Assembly (NCBI GenBank): GCA_905182995.1
Contig: CAJJDP010000028.1
Location: forward strand, 590,202-641,568
DNA: 51,367 nt
Direction: 5' to 3'
Origin: Paramecium octaurelia
Taxonomy: Eukaryota; Ciliophora; Oligohymenophorea; Peniculida; Parameciidae
Below are positions 25,914-36,437 of this stretch, one piece after another. The position numbers and the translations under genes are program-made. Positions within the stretch are counted from its first letter, which is position 1, and each line of letters opens with the position of its first letter. The notes beneath the pieces are model-generated. The model saw nothing but the letters and a program-made list of their open reading frames with translations, ran no database searches and was not told the DNA's origin.

Positions 25914-26345
25914 ATGATTATAATTTTTTTTTTAACTCCAATTGTCAAGAAAAGGTACAATTCAGGATCAAAGAGAGGAAGTCCGTATTAGGTTAACTAA
26001 AATTTAACACCACCCTAATAGTCAAGCTATGAAGACTCTCTTACAGCTGAATGTTTAATTAGGGGAAATATGGAGGACCAGATTTTTAAAACATTATTCA
26101 TTGGAGAATCACAACCTAGACAAAATGAAACGGTTTAAGACTTGATGATTAGAAGGCTTAAGGATTGTTGTACAGAGAAGAAGGATAGGTATGGGATAAA
26201 GGAACTTCTGAAGATTAAGATGAAAGAAGTAGGAATCAATACAGAGGCCAATGGGAGATGGGTCAAGTACTCTATAATGGGAGCTCCTTTTGATAATAAC
26301 TCTGAAGATTTGAGTAAACTGGCTGGGGAAGAGAAATAATTTTGA
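25914..26345 (+). CDS. Hypothetical protein, 143 residues (or C-terminal fragment)
   Basis: ATG at 25,914 to TGA at 26,343-26,345 in one frame. After a short hydrophobic start (MIIIFFLTPIVKKRY) the protein is hydrophilic and charged: a Ser/Gly/Pro-rich segment (NSGSKRGSPYQVNQNLTPPQ), then NETVQDLMIRRLKDCCTEKK and IKELLKIKMKEVGINTEANG, ending LAGEEKQF. From about 25,950 to 26,345 the sequence is clearly richer in G+C than its flanks, which supports real coding rather than a chance frame. The unusual start suggests the true N-terminus may lie upstream through an intron, or that this is the surviving 3' end of a larger gene. No domain recognised. Confidence 0.5.
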
Positions 26346-26521
26346 AAAAATTTCTAATTGGATATTTTTTGGAACACTCAGAATCTATCAGAAAGTGCAG
26401 TCAAAATTAAAAATGAGGGATTTTTAAAATTGTTCCAGACATAATCCAGGTAAGACTTGTGATTCATAGATGGTACTAGTCCCCGGATAGATAGCCCTAG
26501 TTATAACTGAGTACAGAGTCT

Positions 26522-26878
26522 TCATATCAAAAACCTGACAAAACATATTTTCCATATTTTTAATTTAATTATGAAAAGTTAAAAATTCAATTAAAAGAAC
26601 AAATAAATCCTTGCCAAAACAAATAGAATCATCTCAACTATAGTTTTCCAATTTATATAGCTAGATAATTTGGGAGTTATTTGTTATAATTTGAGTTTGA
26701 TCCAATTTGTAATTCTGTCAAATAATAAATCGTTTTCGATACTTGCCTTGAATATTTTTTCTTTAATTACATATACTAAATGCTTCTGATATGTGAAAAT
26801 TGCTATTAAACATTGAATAACCTCTTTATTTTTGAATGTTAAAGAGGATTTGGAAGAGCATTTTGATAAGGTTATCAT
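26522..26878 (-). CDS. Possible small hypothetical protein, 118 residues
   Basis: Minus-strand frame from ATG at 26,878 to TGA at 26,522-26,524. Starts MITLSKCSSKSSLTFKNKEV, has helical, Lys/Ile/Phe-rich content and a hydrophobic stretch near the C-terminus (MILFVLARIYLFFQL) that could be one membrane segment. Length is within what chance gives under a single-stop code, and no family is recognisable. Confidence 0.28.
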
Positions 26879-27019
26879 TTTATTAAACTAATACTGCTTT
26901 AATAAAATAAAAATTTTTAATTTCATCTTATAGAAACTATTATTGTTGTTTCAAAATGCCATTTCTCTCTTAAATCCAATTATTCATTAATAGTATTGGC
27001 TTTTCTTCAAATGAGATGA

Positions 27020-28824
27020 AAAGAATCTTATGATCTTTTATAAAAACTTTTAAATCATGTTATCATACAAAATAGTTTAATTTGTAGATTTATTATCAAG
27101 AGCAAAGAAAGTTTAGAAATAATGATTAATTTGCTTCTGATTTCAAAGATGATAAGAGAAAGTAGTCATTTAGATTAAGTTATTTATTATCGAAAATCTA
27201 ATAACTCTTTTATTTCATTCATTTTCTCAGACATTAGTAAATTTGCAAGAACAATTTCGATAATAAAAAGTGATGTTTCTTTTTAAATTGATTTATTCAA
27301 ATTTCTTAAATTTGAATTAATTCTTAGCACAAACTCAAATTAAAACTATTAATTTAAATGAGTAATTTATTTAAATTTAATCTGAAGCCTAGATGTAATG
27401 ACAATTTTATTTACACCTTATTATATCAAGGTCTTCATCAATCCAATTACCTTTTTAATTATATAGCCAATTAGAAGATAAGATCCATCATCAATAAATA
27501 CACTTTTCAGCATAAAATAATTTTCCCTAAAAAAGTATTAGTTAATTCAACCTAATTAATAGTTGCTAATTATATTCCATATAAATTTTGGCTTATTTAG
27601 GATTCCATGCGTAGTTTTTTTTAAGGTTTGTGCAAACTAAAATGATTAACATTTCTTAGATAAAAGAAATTCAATTTGCAATCCTAAAGATTGGAACATC
27701 TACTCAATTATTAAAAGCCAGATTCTTTAGAATTTGATAGTATATCATATATTTGAGTACAAAAATTTGTATATGCTTAAGTTAAAATATACTTCACAAT
27801 ATGAACCCTCTATGATTTACATTTAATTGCTATAAAATTCACATAAAATCTTAATACCAATTGAAATAAGATTTCAATAAAGTTAGGTAATTTGAGAGAA
27901 TATTTTCAATTGACTAAAGATAGGCTGATTCATTAATTTGATTAAATTACCTTTAGAATTATTTTTTAATATTTATGAAGAAAAGAAAATTTTTTTTTTA
28001 AATTCCTTATCCAAATAAATCTTTTAACAAAATATGAAGAATATCTATTGTCCTAGGAGATAGCGGAGACCTAATTCAAAGAAATTAGAACAAATTAATT
28101 GATCTAAAAGCCCCAATTGATTAGTGAAAGACCCTTAAGGAAGTGAGATCTGTATCCCTTCTTAAGTTAATATCTGACCATAAACTAATTATTTTGGAGA
28201 ATTAAGACAAATATTTGTGAATAGCGAAAACGGTCTAGAATAATAGTCGCCTTAAATACTTAGGGAGTTGAAGTTAATTCTTCTGAGATTTGGAACTAAA
28301 TACTTTCAGGGAAACCTATTCTCTTGGATCATTATACCGATACCAAAATGAAAATTCTATAACAGAATAAATTTGGAGGATCTTGGATTTTAGTTGATGA
28401 AATTTACTCTATCCAAATTAATTCCATAAATAACATCCTCTTATGACCTCATTTTTTTAATATTATTTCCTTCCCAGTAGAGTAAGGAAGATTGGTGTAT
28501 ACCCATAGGAATGGAGCGATTATGCGTTTGGAGTTAGAATTAAGCTACACGAAATGTGGAGCCATTCATCTTATGGAATGGAATTACAACCTATAATAGT
28601 GGAAATGATTAGAAAGTCGCTATCTACTCTCATAAAATTCTTTGGCTAATAAATAGTCTCACTACTCATTAACTGGTCATATTTTTTGTAAAAAATTTGG
28701 GAGTCATATTCCAAGAATAGAGTCAGAAGGAATTTATTAAACTAATAAATTGTAAAATAGTAAGATATTGAAATTAAAGGGTATTATCCCTTTTAATGGA
28801 ATAATTATTTTTCAATCTTTATGA
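27020..28824 (+). pseudogene. Decayed plus-strand gene, several frames and in-frame TGAs
   Basis: A run of coding-like blocks on one strand. (a) 27,020-27,361 open, no ATG (MIRESSHLDQVIYYRKSNNS). (b) 27,358-27,645 opens with ATG overlapping the previous stop as ATGA (MSNLFKFNLKPRCNDNF ... PKKVLVNSTQLIVANY). (c) about 28,000-28,824 in a single frame with TGA at 28,144, 28,444 and 28,606 and stop at 28,822 (ETQFKEIRTNQLIQ; GGSWILVDEIYSIQINS; YTHRNGAIMRLELELSYTKC). Block (c) is richer in G+C than its surroundings. No GTA...TAG intron removes the TGAs. A pseudogene is the best reading; retained internal eliminated sequences or unmodelled exons are alternatives. Family not recognised. Confidence 0.45.
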
Positions 28825-29404
28825 ATATGAAATTATATTAAGTAATATAAGCATAATTGCATTAGGACTTTTGCACATTTAATGATTATCGTTTTATATT
28901 GGATCTTCTTACTTTGATGCTTAATTTAAAAATCTTATGCATTATAATATATGAATAAAAAGGTTAGTATCATTATAGTAGATGATTGAAGACAATTTTT
29001 GATAAATCAAGCTAATTAAATCTATTAATTGATAATCAAAACTGATCCTGAGTCAGGATAGCTATGAAATTAGATTATTTTTAATTAACCATCAACCATA
29101 ATATGTTTATGAAGACTTTGATAATATTTGTAATAAAAGAGAATCCAAAATCAGACTTCATTAGCAGTTGACTATAATAATTCGAAAAAAAATAAAAAAA
29201 TAATAATAAGATACGATTGATGCCAACCACTTTGATACATCAACAAAATATAGAATTCTTAATAAGACTAAACCTTGTATCATTATTTTAATTGTTATCA
29301 TGAAAAAAACCCTCTAATATATACATTTTCATTTTGTTTAATAACTTCATATAACTTTTCAGCTATCGGAAATAAATAAGAAATTCAATATATATTTTAT
29401 AAAA
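28825..29404. other. A/T-rich spacer upstream of the MORN-like gene
   Basis: No supported gene. It contains homopolymer A and T runs and, by position, the promoter of the gene starting at 29,405. Confidence 0.5.
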
Positions 29405-31108
29405 ATGAATTTTCAAGCTTAAAATAATTTAGATTGTCAAGATATAAGGATATGGAGATTAGGCACGATAGACTTGGAGGTTAAAAAGCTACTTTATAAT
29501 TAATATTAACTTTTAACGAAAAAAATATAAATCCTACAAACCAAAGAGAATTTAGTTTATTTAGAGGATGGAGCTATTTTGAGAAAGTACAGATTAATTA
29601 TTATTTTAAAAGTGAATAGCTGAAAATTTCTAATAATCATCCTTAATTATTGAAATATGTTGATTAGATCAAGTATCTTTAATGGGAAGGACAATACGGA
29701 GAAAAATATAAAAAAAAAGTTGGTTATTGGCAGCCTACTTGGTAAGGTAAAGAGCTTAAGGGTGCTGGAGGATACTATGATAATGGATTAAAGCAAGGCT
29801 TATGGAAAGAATTAGCTAAAAATTATTAGATGTAGGTTTTTTACAAAATTCATTTTTAGTCAAGCTTAAATATATGAAAAAGGAGAATACATAAATGATA
29901 TTAAGTAGGGAACTTGGAAGTATATATATAACAATGATATCATGTATCATTCATAGTCAATTATTTAGTGGTGGGGGATATTACGATTATCAAGGTTTGA
30001 AGAATGGCAAATGGATAGAATTACATGATGAATTTTGGAAGGATGAGTAAATCCTTTATATTGGCGAGTATAAAGACAATAGAAAAATTGGTATATGGGA
30101 TATTTGGTTTAAAGAGGAATATGGGATAAAATTTTAATAAATGTATAAATTGTTTTGATAATGCAGCGGTGGTGGTTCATATGATTGTGGAGGAGATAAT
30201 AATAAGATTGGAAGGTGGATAGAGCCAATTGATGGACGTACTTGTGCTTCGAAAGCTACTTAAAATGGAGCATATAAAAATGGTAAGAAAATTGGTAGAT
30301 GGGATATAAAATAAAAAGGAGAATTGATGTACAATATTAAAATAGCTTAATAAAATAGTGGTGGTGGATTGTATGATAGCGAAGGTAATGGACATAAGAT
30401 TGGGAAGTGGGTTGAATTGAATGATAGGTTTGATAATTGGACATTTGTCACTGAAAAGGGTAAATATCAAAATGGTTAAAGGGTTGGTAAATGGGCTATT
30501 AAATTTGAAGAAGAAAAGATGTATAAAAAAGAATTGATTTTAGTGGTGGTGGATCTTATGATGAAATAGGTAATGGAATAAAGATTGGGAACTGGGTTGA
30601 GTTAAGCTATGCATTTTGGAGGGATGTATAAGTGACTTAATATGGTGAATATAAAAATGGGAAAAAAGTTGGAAGGTGGTTTTTTGAAAATGAAGAAGAA
30701 TAGATGTATTAGAAAATTAAATGTTTTAGTGGTGGAGGATCCTATCATGAAGATGGTAACGAAACTAAAATTGGGTATTGGGGTGAATTGAGTGATGAGT
30801 TTTCTTCAGGTTCAGAAATTACATACAATGGTTAGTATAAAGATGGAAAAAAAGTTGGCAGATGGGATATTATGTTTAGGGATGAATAGATGTAAATCAT
30901 TAAAAAGTATAAATTTCTTAGTGGTGGGGGATCCTATGATGATGAGGGTTATGGCCTGAAAATTGGAAAGTGGATTGAGTCGACTGAGATTTTCGGCTTA
31001 GGTTCTGAAATCACTTATAATGGAGAATATCAAAATGGTAAAAAAGTAGGTAAATGGTTGGAAATGAGAGACACCTAATAATAAAGACAAATTGACTATG
31101 ATTATTGA
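29405..31108 (+). CDS. MORN-like repeat protein, one intron per repeat
   Basis: Start ATG at 29,405; predicted introns 29,587-29,612, 29,832-29,859, 29,944-29,968, 30,143-30,166, 30,329-30,358, 30,521-30,543, 30,706-30,729 and 30,892-30,921; stop TGA 31,106-31,108. The joined protein has 497 residues. After a helical N-terminus (~1-90) come repeats of about 50 residues with the core IGGGSYDExGNxxKIGxWVEL ... YxGEYKNGKKVGRWDI, a Paramecium-type relative of MORN/YwqK beta-hairpin repeats. MORN-type repeats usually act as scaffolds near membranes or the cytoskeleton (family knowledge). Seven of the eight introns sit in phase 2 after an AT dinucleotide, six of them just before GGG. The first intron ends AAG and the extreme N-terminus is less certain than the repeats. 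No signal peptide or membrane segment. Confidence 0.82.
29832..30921 (+). other. Seven short introns at equivalent repeat positions
   Basis: Lengths 28, 25, 24, 30, 23, 24 and 30 bases; all start GTA and end TAG except the third, which ends CAG. Each splits a codon after its second base (AT|intron|T or C), restoring Ile before the GGG of the next repeat in six cases. Three of them (30,329-30,358; 30,706-30,729; 30,892-30,921) have lengths divisible by three and no in-frame TGA when retained. Confidence 0.8.
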
Positions 31109-33220
31109 ATTTGAATATTTAATTAAAATAAATTTAAAATAGCTAATTTAAATATTAATGACTCCTTTTGAAATATTTATTTTATTTTGTTTAGTTTAGT
31201 TTATTTTTCCTCATTGTTCTTAATTTGAATTCTTGTTATTCTTAAATATTCGCTAATTTATTATTTTTAAATTTTATTAAGTTCGATTTGAGGTTTTAGT
31301 ATTTAAATTTATGTCCTTGAATTATTACTTATTTCATATTTTTATATAATTAATGATGCATTTTTAAGTTTCTTGTAGAGGATGCAAATCATTGAACCCA
31401 AATAAAATGGTAATAACCAAGTATTGAAAATCTTTCTGTTTAGAAGTTATTATATGGGTTTTCGAATGATGGATATTGTAATAGTCTGATCGTTTAGAGA
31501 AATTATAGAATATTCAATCTAATGGCTGGATCAATAAATTCTCGTTTCAAAACTTCTAATTTGATTATAGAATATTCAATATTTCTTAATTGCTTTAAAA
31601 ATCAAATCAGGCAGATTTTTATATGAGAGTAGTGATATGGATGAAATTTACAATAAAGTTCATGTTATAAAATAAGCATCAGATTAATTCAAATAACTCA
31701 CCCTGACCATCAGAATTGTGAATAAATTTTTACTGCAATAGTGTTATTCTTCATTTATACAAGATTTCACAGTCTATTTTTGAACAAACCACTAATCCAA
31801 TATTACTTATCAGCTTGAAAGTATTTATATATTCTGCTTTAATAACAATTACATTTTACATAATAGGCAACTCTCTTCAAATTAATTTTTGATTGAAAAC
31901 TTAAATTAACAAAAAATTTAAAATATTTGATTAATGTGGAAATCAAAGCTTTATTTATTTTTCATAATGAATGATTTCATAAGAGATTTCTTTGTATCCT
32001 TTGCTATTTCAAAGACATCTAATATTTCAATTTAGAAAATTAAATTGCCACATAGATAAGTCAGATGGCTTGGTAGTACAATATAAAGATTTAAGAATTT
32101 CTGCTTTGGAAATCAAAGTCTATACATGTTTCTCCTTTGGTTGTTATGACAGAGCGAAGGGTACTATATTCAAAAAGATTCTATGATGAACAATTTAGGT
32201 GCAAAATTTTGTATTGCTTACTTTATCTCTTTTACGTCTAGTGTCATCTCCTTTTCATTTGAAATAGTAAGAATAAAAATGATAATGCAATAAAGGATTT
32301 CTTAATCATTATTATTTTTTAATTACGCAGTCTAGATTCTTATAAAGGAAGGATTACAGTTTTTCAAAGGAGCTCTCCCATAATCCATTTTTGGAAGCAG
32401 ATCAGCTCCAACTTTAGTCCTTTATCATGATATCTAACAATTTTTCTTCTTAGTTCTAAACATCAAGGAAGGAATTTGAAATATAGATTTTCAGAAAGAT
32501 ATCCAAGGTTTATTTATTAAATTCCTCTTAGAATATGAACGATTAAGCATGATTATACTTTTTTAAACATTATAACAAATCTATTATTTAAATATTTTTA
32601 TTAAAAAGTGATTAAACAATTTGAACTTCAGTAGTCCTTAATTATTTTGTAATTATAGAATTCTGCTATTCGATCAACTTAAGATGAAATTACTTTTTAT
32701 TCCTAAGTGATATCATTTATATAAATTGCTTAGTAAGTAAAAAATTAAAATTAACTTATCATTTTTACTAAATTAAAACTACTAATCCAGCTTATTTATT
32801 ATATTCTCCATTAAATATTTCTCTTTAATCCAATCCATTTTCCAATCTTAATGCCCAAAATTTTAAAGGCAAAAAATTAATGAAGAATATCACTAGTGTA
32901 TATATTGGGATGTATTATATAACAAAGTAATCAATTCATGTTACCAAAAAGAAAGTAATAAAATTGTTGAAATAAGACTACTAAATTATCTTATAAATTC
33001 GTCTAATATTTCTTACTTAGCTTAAATATTATATCTATACTAATAGTTGTACAAAATGCTGTTTAAAGTATTTCTTTATATAAATTATTTTTACATTATT
33101 GTTAATTAACCTAACTATTGAACAATTTCTAAGTCATCCTTAGGGTTTTTTTATTATTTTAGAATTAACATATAATCACCTATACTGATTATTATATTAT
33201 TTTTTCATCCTTTAGAATAG
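31109..33220. other. Long A/T-rich region without a convincing gene
   Basis: Small open frames exist, the best being 31,971-32,186 (+, 71 residues, MISQEISLYPLLFQRHLI) in a patch with slightly more G+C around 32,050-32,190, overlapped in another frame by one of similar quality. A further G+C-richer patch sits at 32,340-32,430 with no long frame on either strand. Nothing else can be supported. Confidence 0.4.
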
Positions 33221-33954
33221 ATGATTAGACAACTTCTAGTAAACCAATGTGTTCATAATGGTAGAGAGATATTTAGGCAAATAGAGAATATAATCTTCAG
33301 GGTGTATAGAGATAAAGAAAAATTAGAGGGTAAACATAATCTAAGGTTTGTTTAGATCATTAAAAGTGATCTAATCTTCATTTTAATCAAAGGGGAATTG
33401 AGTAAAAATATTTATAAATTATTTCTTTGGTTAGCTTGATTTTGCATTCTAAGTTATAGTATTAATTAACTATTTAAGATATTAAAAATAGGGCAAATAA
33501 CCCAACAAGAAGTAATCCAATACATTTAAATGCTATTAATATATTTGTTTTAGTGATCAGTTTGAGATGTCAGAGCAAAACGCATTGTTCATAAAAGTAA
33601 AACAATCTAATTTACAATTCGATTATAAATACCATGAAGAACAATATATATTTTCTTTCTATTGCTGCTTCATTCATTGCAACCATCAAGATTGATCTAA
33701 TAAAATAAAAGCTACTTATAACATCATTAAAAATAATTGCAAAATATAATAGTACTAAGGTTTTACCTGTAAATTAATTAGAGGTAAATATGAATTTTTT
33801 TTAATGAAATAATAAAATAAAATTATTATATTTTTAAGTTTAGTATTTCGAATGGTTGCAAGAATTAAAAGAAGTTTTAGATCAGTAAAGGTGTTAGTTG
33901 AAATCACTTAACAATTAACTTTTAAGATATTTGAGCATTAGCATAATTTACTGA
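33221..33954 (+). pseudogene. Fragmented plus-strand coding-like region
   Basis: Three pieces: 33,221-33,439 (72 residues, MIRQLLVNQCVHNGREIFRQ ... LIKGELSKNIYKLF), 33,567-33,695 (MSEQNALFIKVKQSNLQFDY, 42 residues, open in frame beyond its TGA), and about 33,840-33,954 (EWLQELKEVLDQQRCQLKSL). Each is hydrophilic and protein-like, but no canonical short intron joins them cleanly. It could be a small multi-exon gene or a relic. Chance open frames cannot be excluded. Confidence 0.3.
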
Positions 33955-34489
33955 ATTTGGTTTATATTAAATATCAATTGATATTTAATCCAAGAAAAAT
34001 GAATTAAATTCATAAAGTTTGACTTTCTTTATAGTCTTAACTTCTGTGTTAAGTATCAAATGATTTATGTTCTAAATTTTTAAGAGAAAATCCTATAACT
34101 TTGATTTAATTTAAGGATTGAAAGATTGCAATCTTATTCTATCAAACCTAAATTTGAGCATCAACTACTCATCTTCTGATTATATGGCCACATCTAATGC
34201 ATTAGCCATTTTCAAGGTTTGAGTATTTTTCGCATTTTAACATATATCTACCTAGCAGAGTAAGATTCATTAATTGCAATTATTATGAATTAGAGTCTTC
34301 TTATTAATTTTTGTTGTCCATTCTTATAAAAAAATTTACAATCAAAGTTAAATTGGAGCTAATATTAATCTCAGCCATCATATTTCATTTTTTCCATCCC
34401 TGTATTCCTCTAACTTTTCAACTATAATGAATCTCCAAAAATAATATTCAATTAATTCTATAACTATTCAAAGTTTTCTTTCCAATAAA

Positions 34490-34720
34490 AACCCCCCTTT
34501 TGACAAATTCAATATTGAAAATATAAACAAATTAAAGAACTTTGATAGCATCCATCTCCATCTATTTAATTAAAATCATCACATTTTCTGATGATAAAGC
34601 TGTAATTAATCCATCTTCATATCGTTATTAGCAAATAGCATTAACTAATTCTATCTAACGAATTCTAACTATAGTCTCATACCATCTTATCTAATTAGAT
34701 TGATGTTAATAAAACAAGAA
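34490..34720 (-). pseudogene. Relic of a DUF4215/Myxococcus-type cysteine repeat
   Basis: At 34,547-34,583 the minus strand reads KCDDFNQIDGDGCYQ, the hallmark CDD.N...GDGC core also present at the end of the giant cysteine-rich gene (1,101-9,905). The preceding sequence (GLITALSSE) lies in a different frame, and a TGA follows soon after, so this is a broken fragment and not a working gene. It probably derives from another member of the surface-protein family. Confidence 0.5.
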
Positions 34721-34889
34721 TGCATAAGAAGCTAGTATATTTTTTAATTATTTTATCATGGAAACAAATCATATGAATCAAAATTAATTAATCTTTCATA
34801 ATAGTCCTAATTTTTTTTGGTTGGATGACAACAGAAAAAAAATTCAATTAATTATTAGAGCAATAAATCCAATCATTCCAGCTGAAAAA

Positions 34890-35826
34890 TCACCAATGAC
34901 TTAGCTAGTTTTCCCTAAGTATTATTGTTACAAAAATAAGCATTAATACTAATTTTAGAGATGACTGTTTACCAATTAATTAAAATTGTTATTGATATCG
35001 TAAAATATCTATAAAAGAAAATGAAGTACACCATCCTGAACAATCTTATTTTTTTCAAGATTTTAAAAAAAGATAGCTTTTGATTGTTAAGTTTCTGTCC
35101 AATTCATTTTATAATAATCACAATCTTAAACTTTTGTTGCCTATTTTTTAAATATTTTATACAGCTGATTAATCTGTTGTTGAATTAGTATATGATGGTG
35201 GAATGTAAATAGAGTCCTTTCTGATACACAGGTTGAATGATTAATTAAAATGTTATAAATCTTTCAAGAAGTTGAAACAATTGTTTAGTTCTCGAAATTA
35301 TTACCTTTAAAAAAGCAAAGAGTAGTAAATTAAATTAAAATTTATAAAATTACTTAAATTATTTGTAGCATTGACATTAAGATGAACATAAAAGATTCTA
35401 CCCTAATTCCCAAGTTTGTTATAAAGAAGGATTATTTGAACAATAATTAACCTAATCTATATTTCTAATGCCATTTGCCAACACATATCCTGTAATCATA
35501 AGACCAATAAATCCAAGTAAATAATGCAATATTTATCAAATTGAAGTTTAATATAAGACAACCTAATTTATTCTTTCTTGCGAAGTTTCCAATTACTCCA
35601 TTTAGAGCCATTGAAGAAGAGATAATCCAAAAAGCAACCAGAACACCTTTTCCATATCCATAGGAATATTCCTTCAAATCAGACAAATATATACTTCATC
35701 TTCTATTGCGATGTCAGAATTAACCTATAAGTTTATAGTATAGCCTAAACTACCCATGCCTCCCATTAATATGAGGATCTACTCTATGTTGACGATGAAT
35801 TCCAAATAATCAGTTGGAAGACACAT
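34890..35826 (-). CDS. Tetraspanin-like four-transmembrane protein (middle exons unresolved)
   Basis: Exon 1 is 35,695-35,826 (ATG at 35,826; MCLPTDYLEFIVNIEQILIL...), followed by a clean 23-base intron at 35,672-35,694 (GTATATATT...AAG) and exon 2 reading on from EYSYGYGKGVLVAFW. TM1 is about residues 10-33, then a short loop (INLQVNSDIAIEDE), TM2 (VLVAFWIISSSMALNGVIG) and TM3 (CLILNFNLINIALFTWIYW). Downstream pieces in other frames carry IPPSYTNSTTDQSAVQ and then DCSGWCTSF plus a fourth hydrophobic stretch (LKLVLMLIFVTIILREN) ending at TGA 34,890-34,892. The order TM-short loop-TM-TM-long loop with Cys-TM matches the tetraspanin plan. Two or more introns in the large loop remain unplaced, or the 3' half is decayed. 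Confidence 0.5.
35672..35694 (-). other. Predicted 23-base intron of the tetraspanin-like gene
   Basis: GTATATATTTG...TTTGAAG on the minus strand. Removing it joins a 44-codon exon with the hydrophobic TM2 frame; without removal the exon-1 frame meets TGA. It ends AAG, like two other predicted introns in this window. Confidence 0.6.
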
Positions 35827-36437
35827 TATTGAATAAATATACCAATTATAATATTCAACAAAATAAATTTTCTTCTATGTAATAAAGAATACATAAATTT
35901 GTTATTTGATCAAATGAAATTGAAATTAACTTCGTAAGTTATTATTGTTTTACTTATGGTTTACTCATAAGGCTATTAAGCTTTAAATATGAAAATTCAC
36001 TACGAGCTGATTCTTAAATATCTAACGGTTTTCTTTAAGTACAATTATCTACCCGAATAGATATTATTTACATCTCCCAAAATGAATTTTTATTACTATT
36101 ATGAAAGCTTAATGAACAAGGAATGATAAAATGTGGAGGTTTTGGGTAAAATTATTGATGGAAATTTGAGATAATTTCCTATTGGAATTTCACCGATTGT
36201 AAATTGAAAATTTTGATTTAGGTATGGGTTAAAATAAAATTTATTATTTGAAAGACAAGACTATCTATTAAAATAGAATTTGTTAAATCATAATAATAAT
36301 TAATAATTCTGTAAATCTTTTTGAATTAATGTTTAGATATTCAGAATATATCTTTTTTTTTTTCAATTTTTGCACTTATCATTTATATTTCAACTAAGAA
36401 AACTAACTATTTTTATTGTAAGAGTTAAATTTTTCAA
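35827..36437. other. A/T-rich spacer
   Basis: By position it contains the promoter of the minus-strand tetraspanin-like gene. Plus-strand frames stay open through parts of 36,230-36,437 and may belong to the decayed gene that follows, but show no motif. Confidence 0.4.

Noticed and set aside
26440..26520. tRNA-like or other structured RNA in a G+C-richer patch
   Set aside because: I could not fold a cloverleaf or find the conserved tRNA boxes.
28144..28824. TGA read as Trp genome-wide (different ciliate code)
   Set aside because: The strong genes (WD40 paralogues, MORN-like gene, cysteine-rich gene) all terminate properly at TGA; without it there would be no stop codon at all.
30177..30470. 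Minus-strand 97-codon frame
   Set aside because: Lies antisense within the MORN-like repeats and only mirrors their codon pattern.
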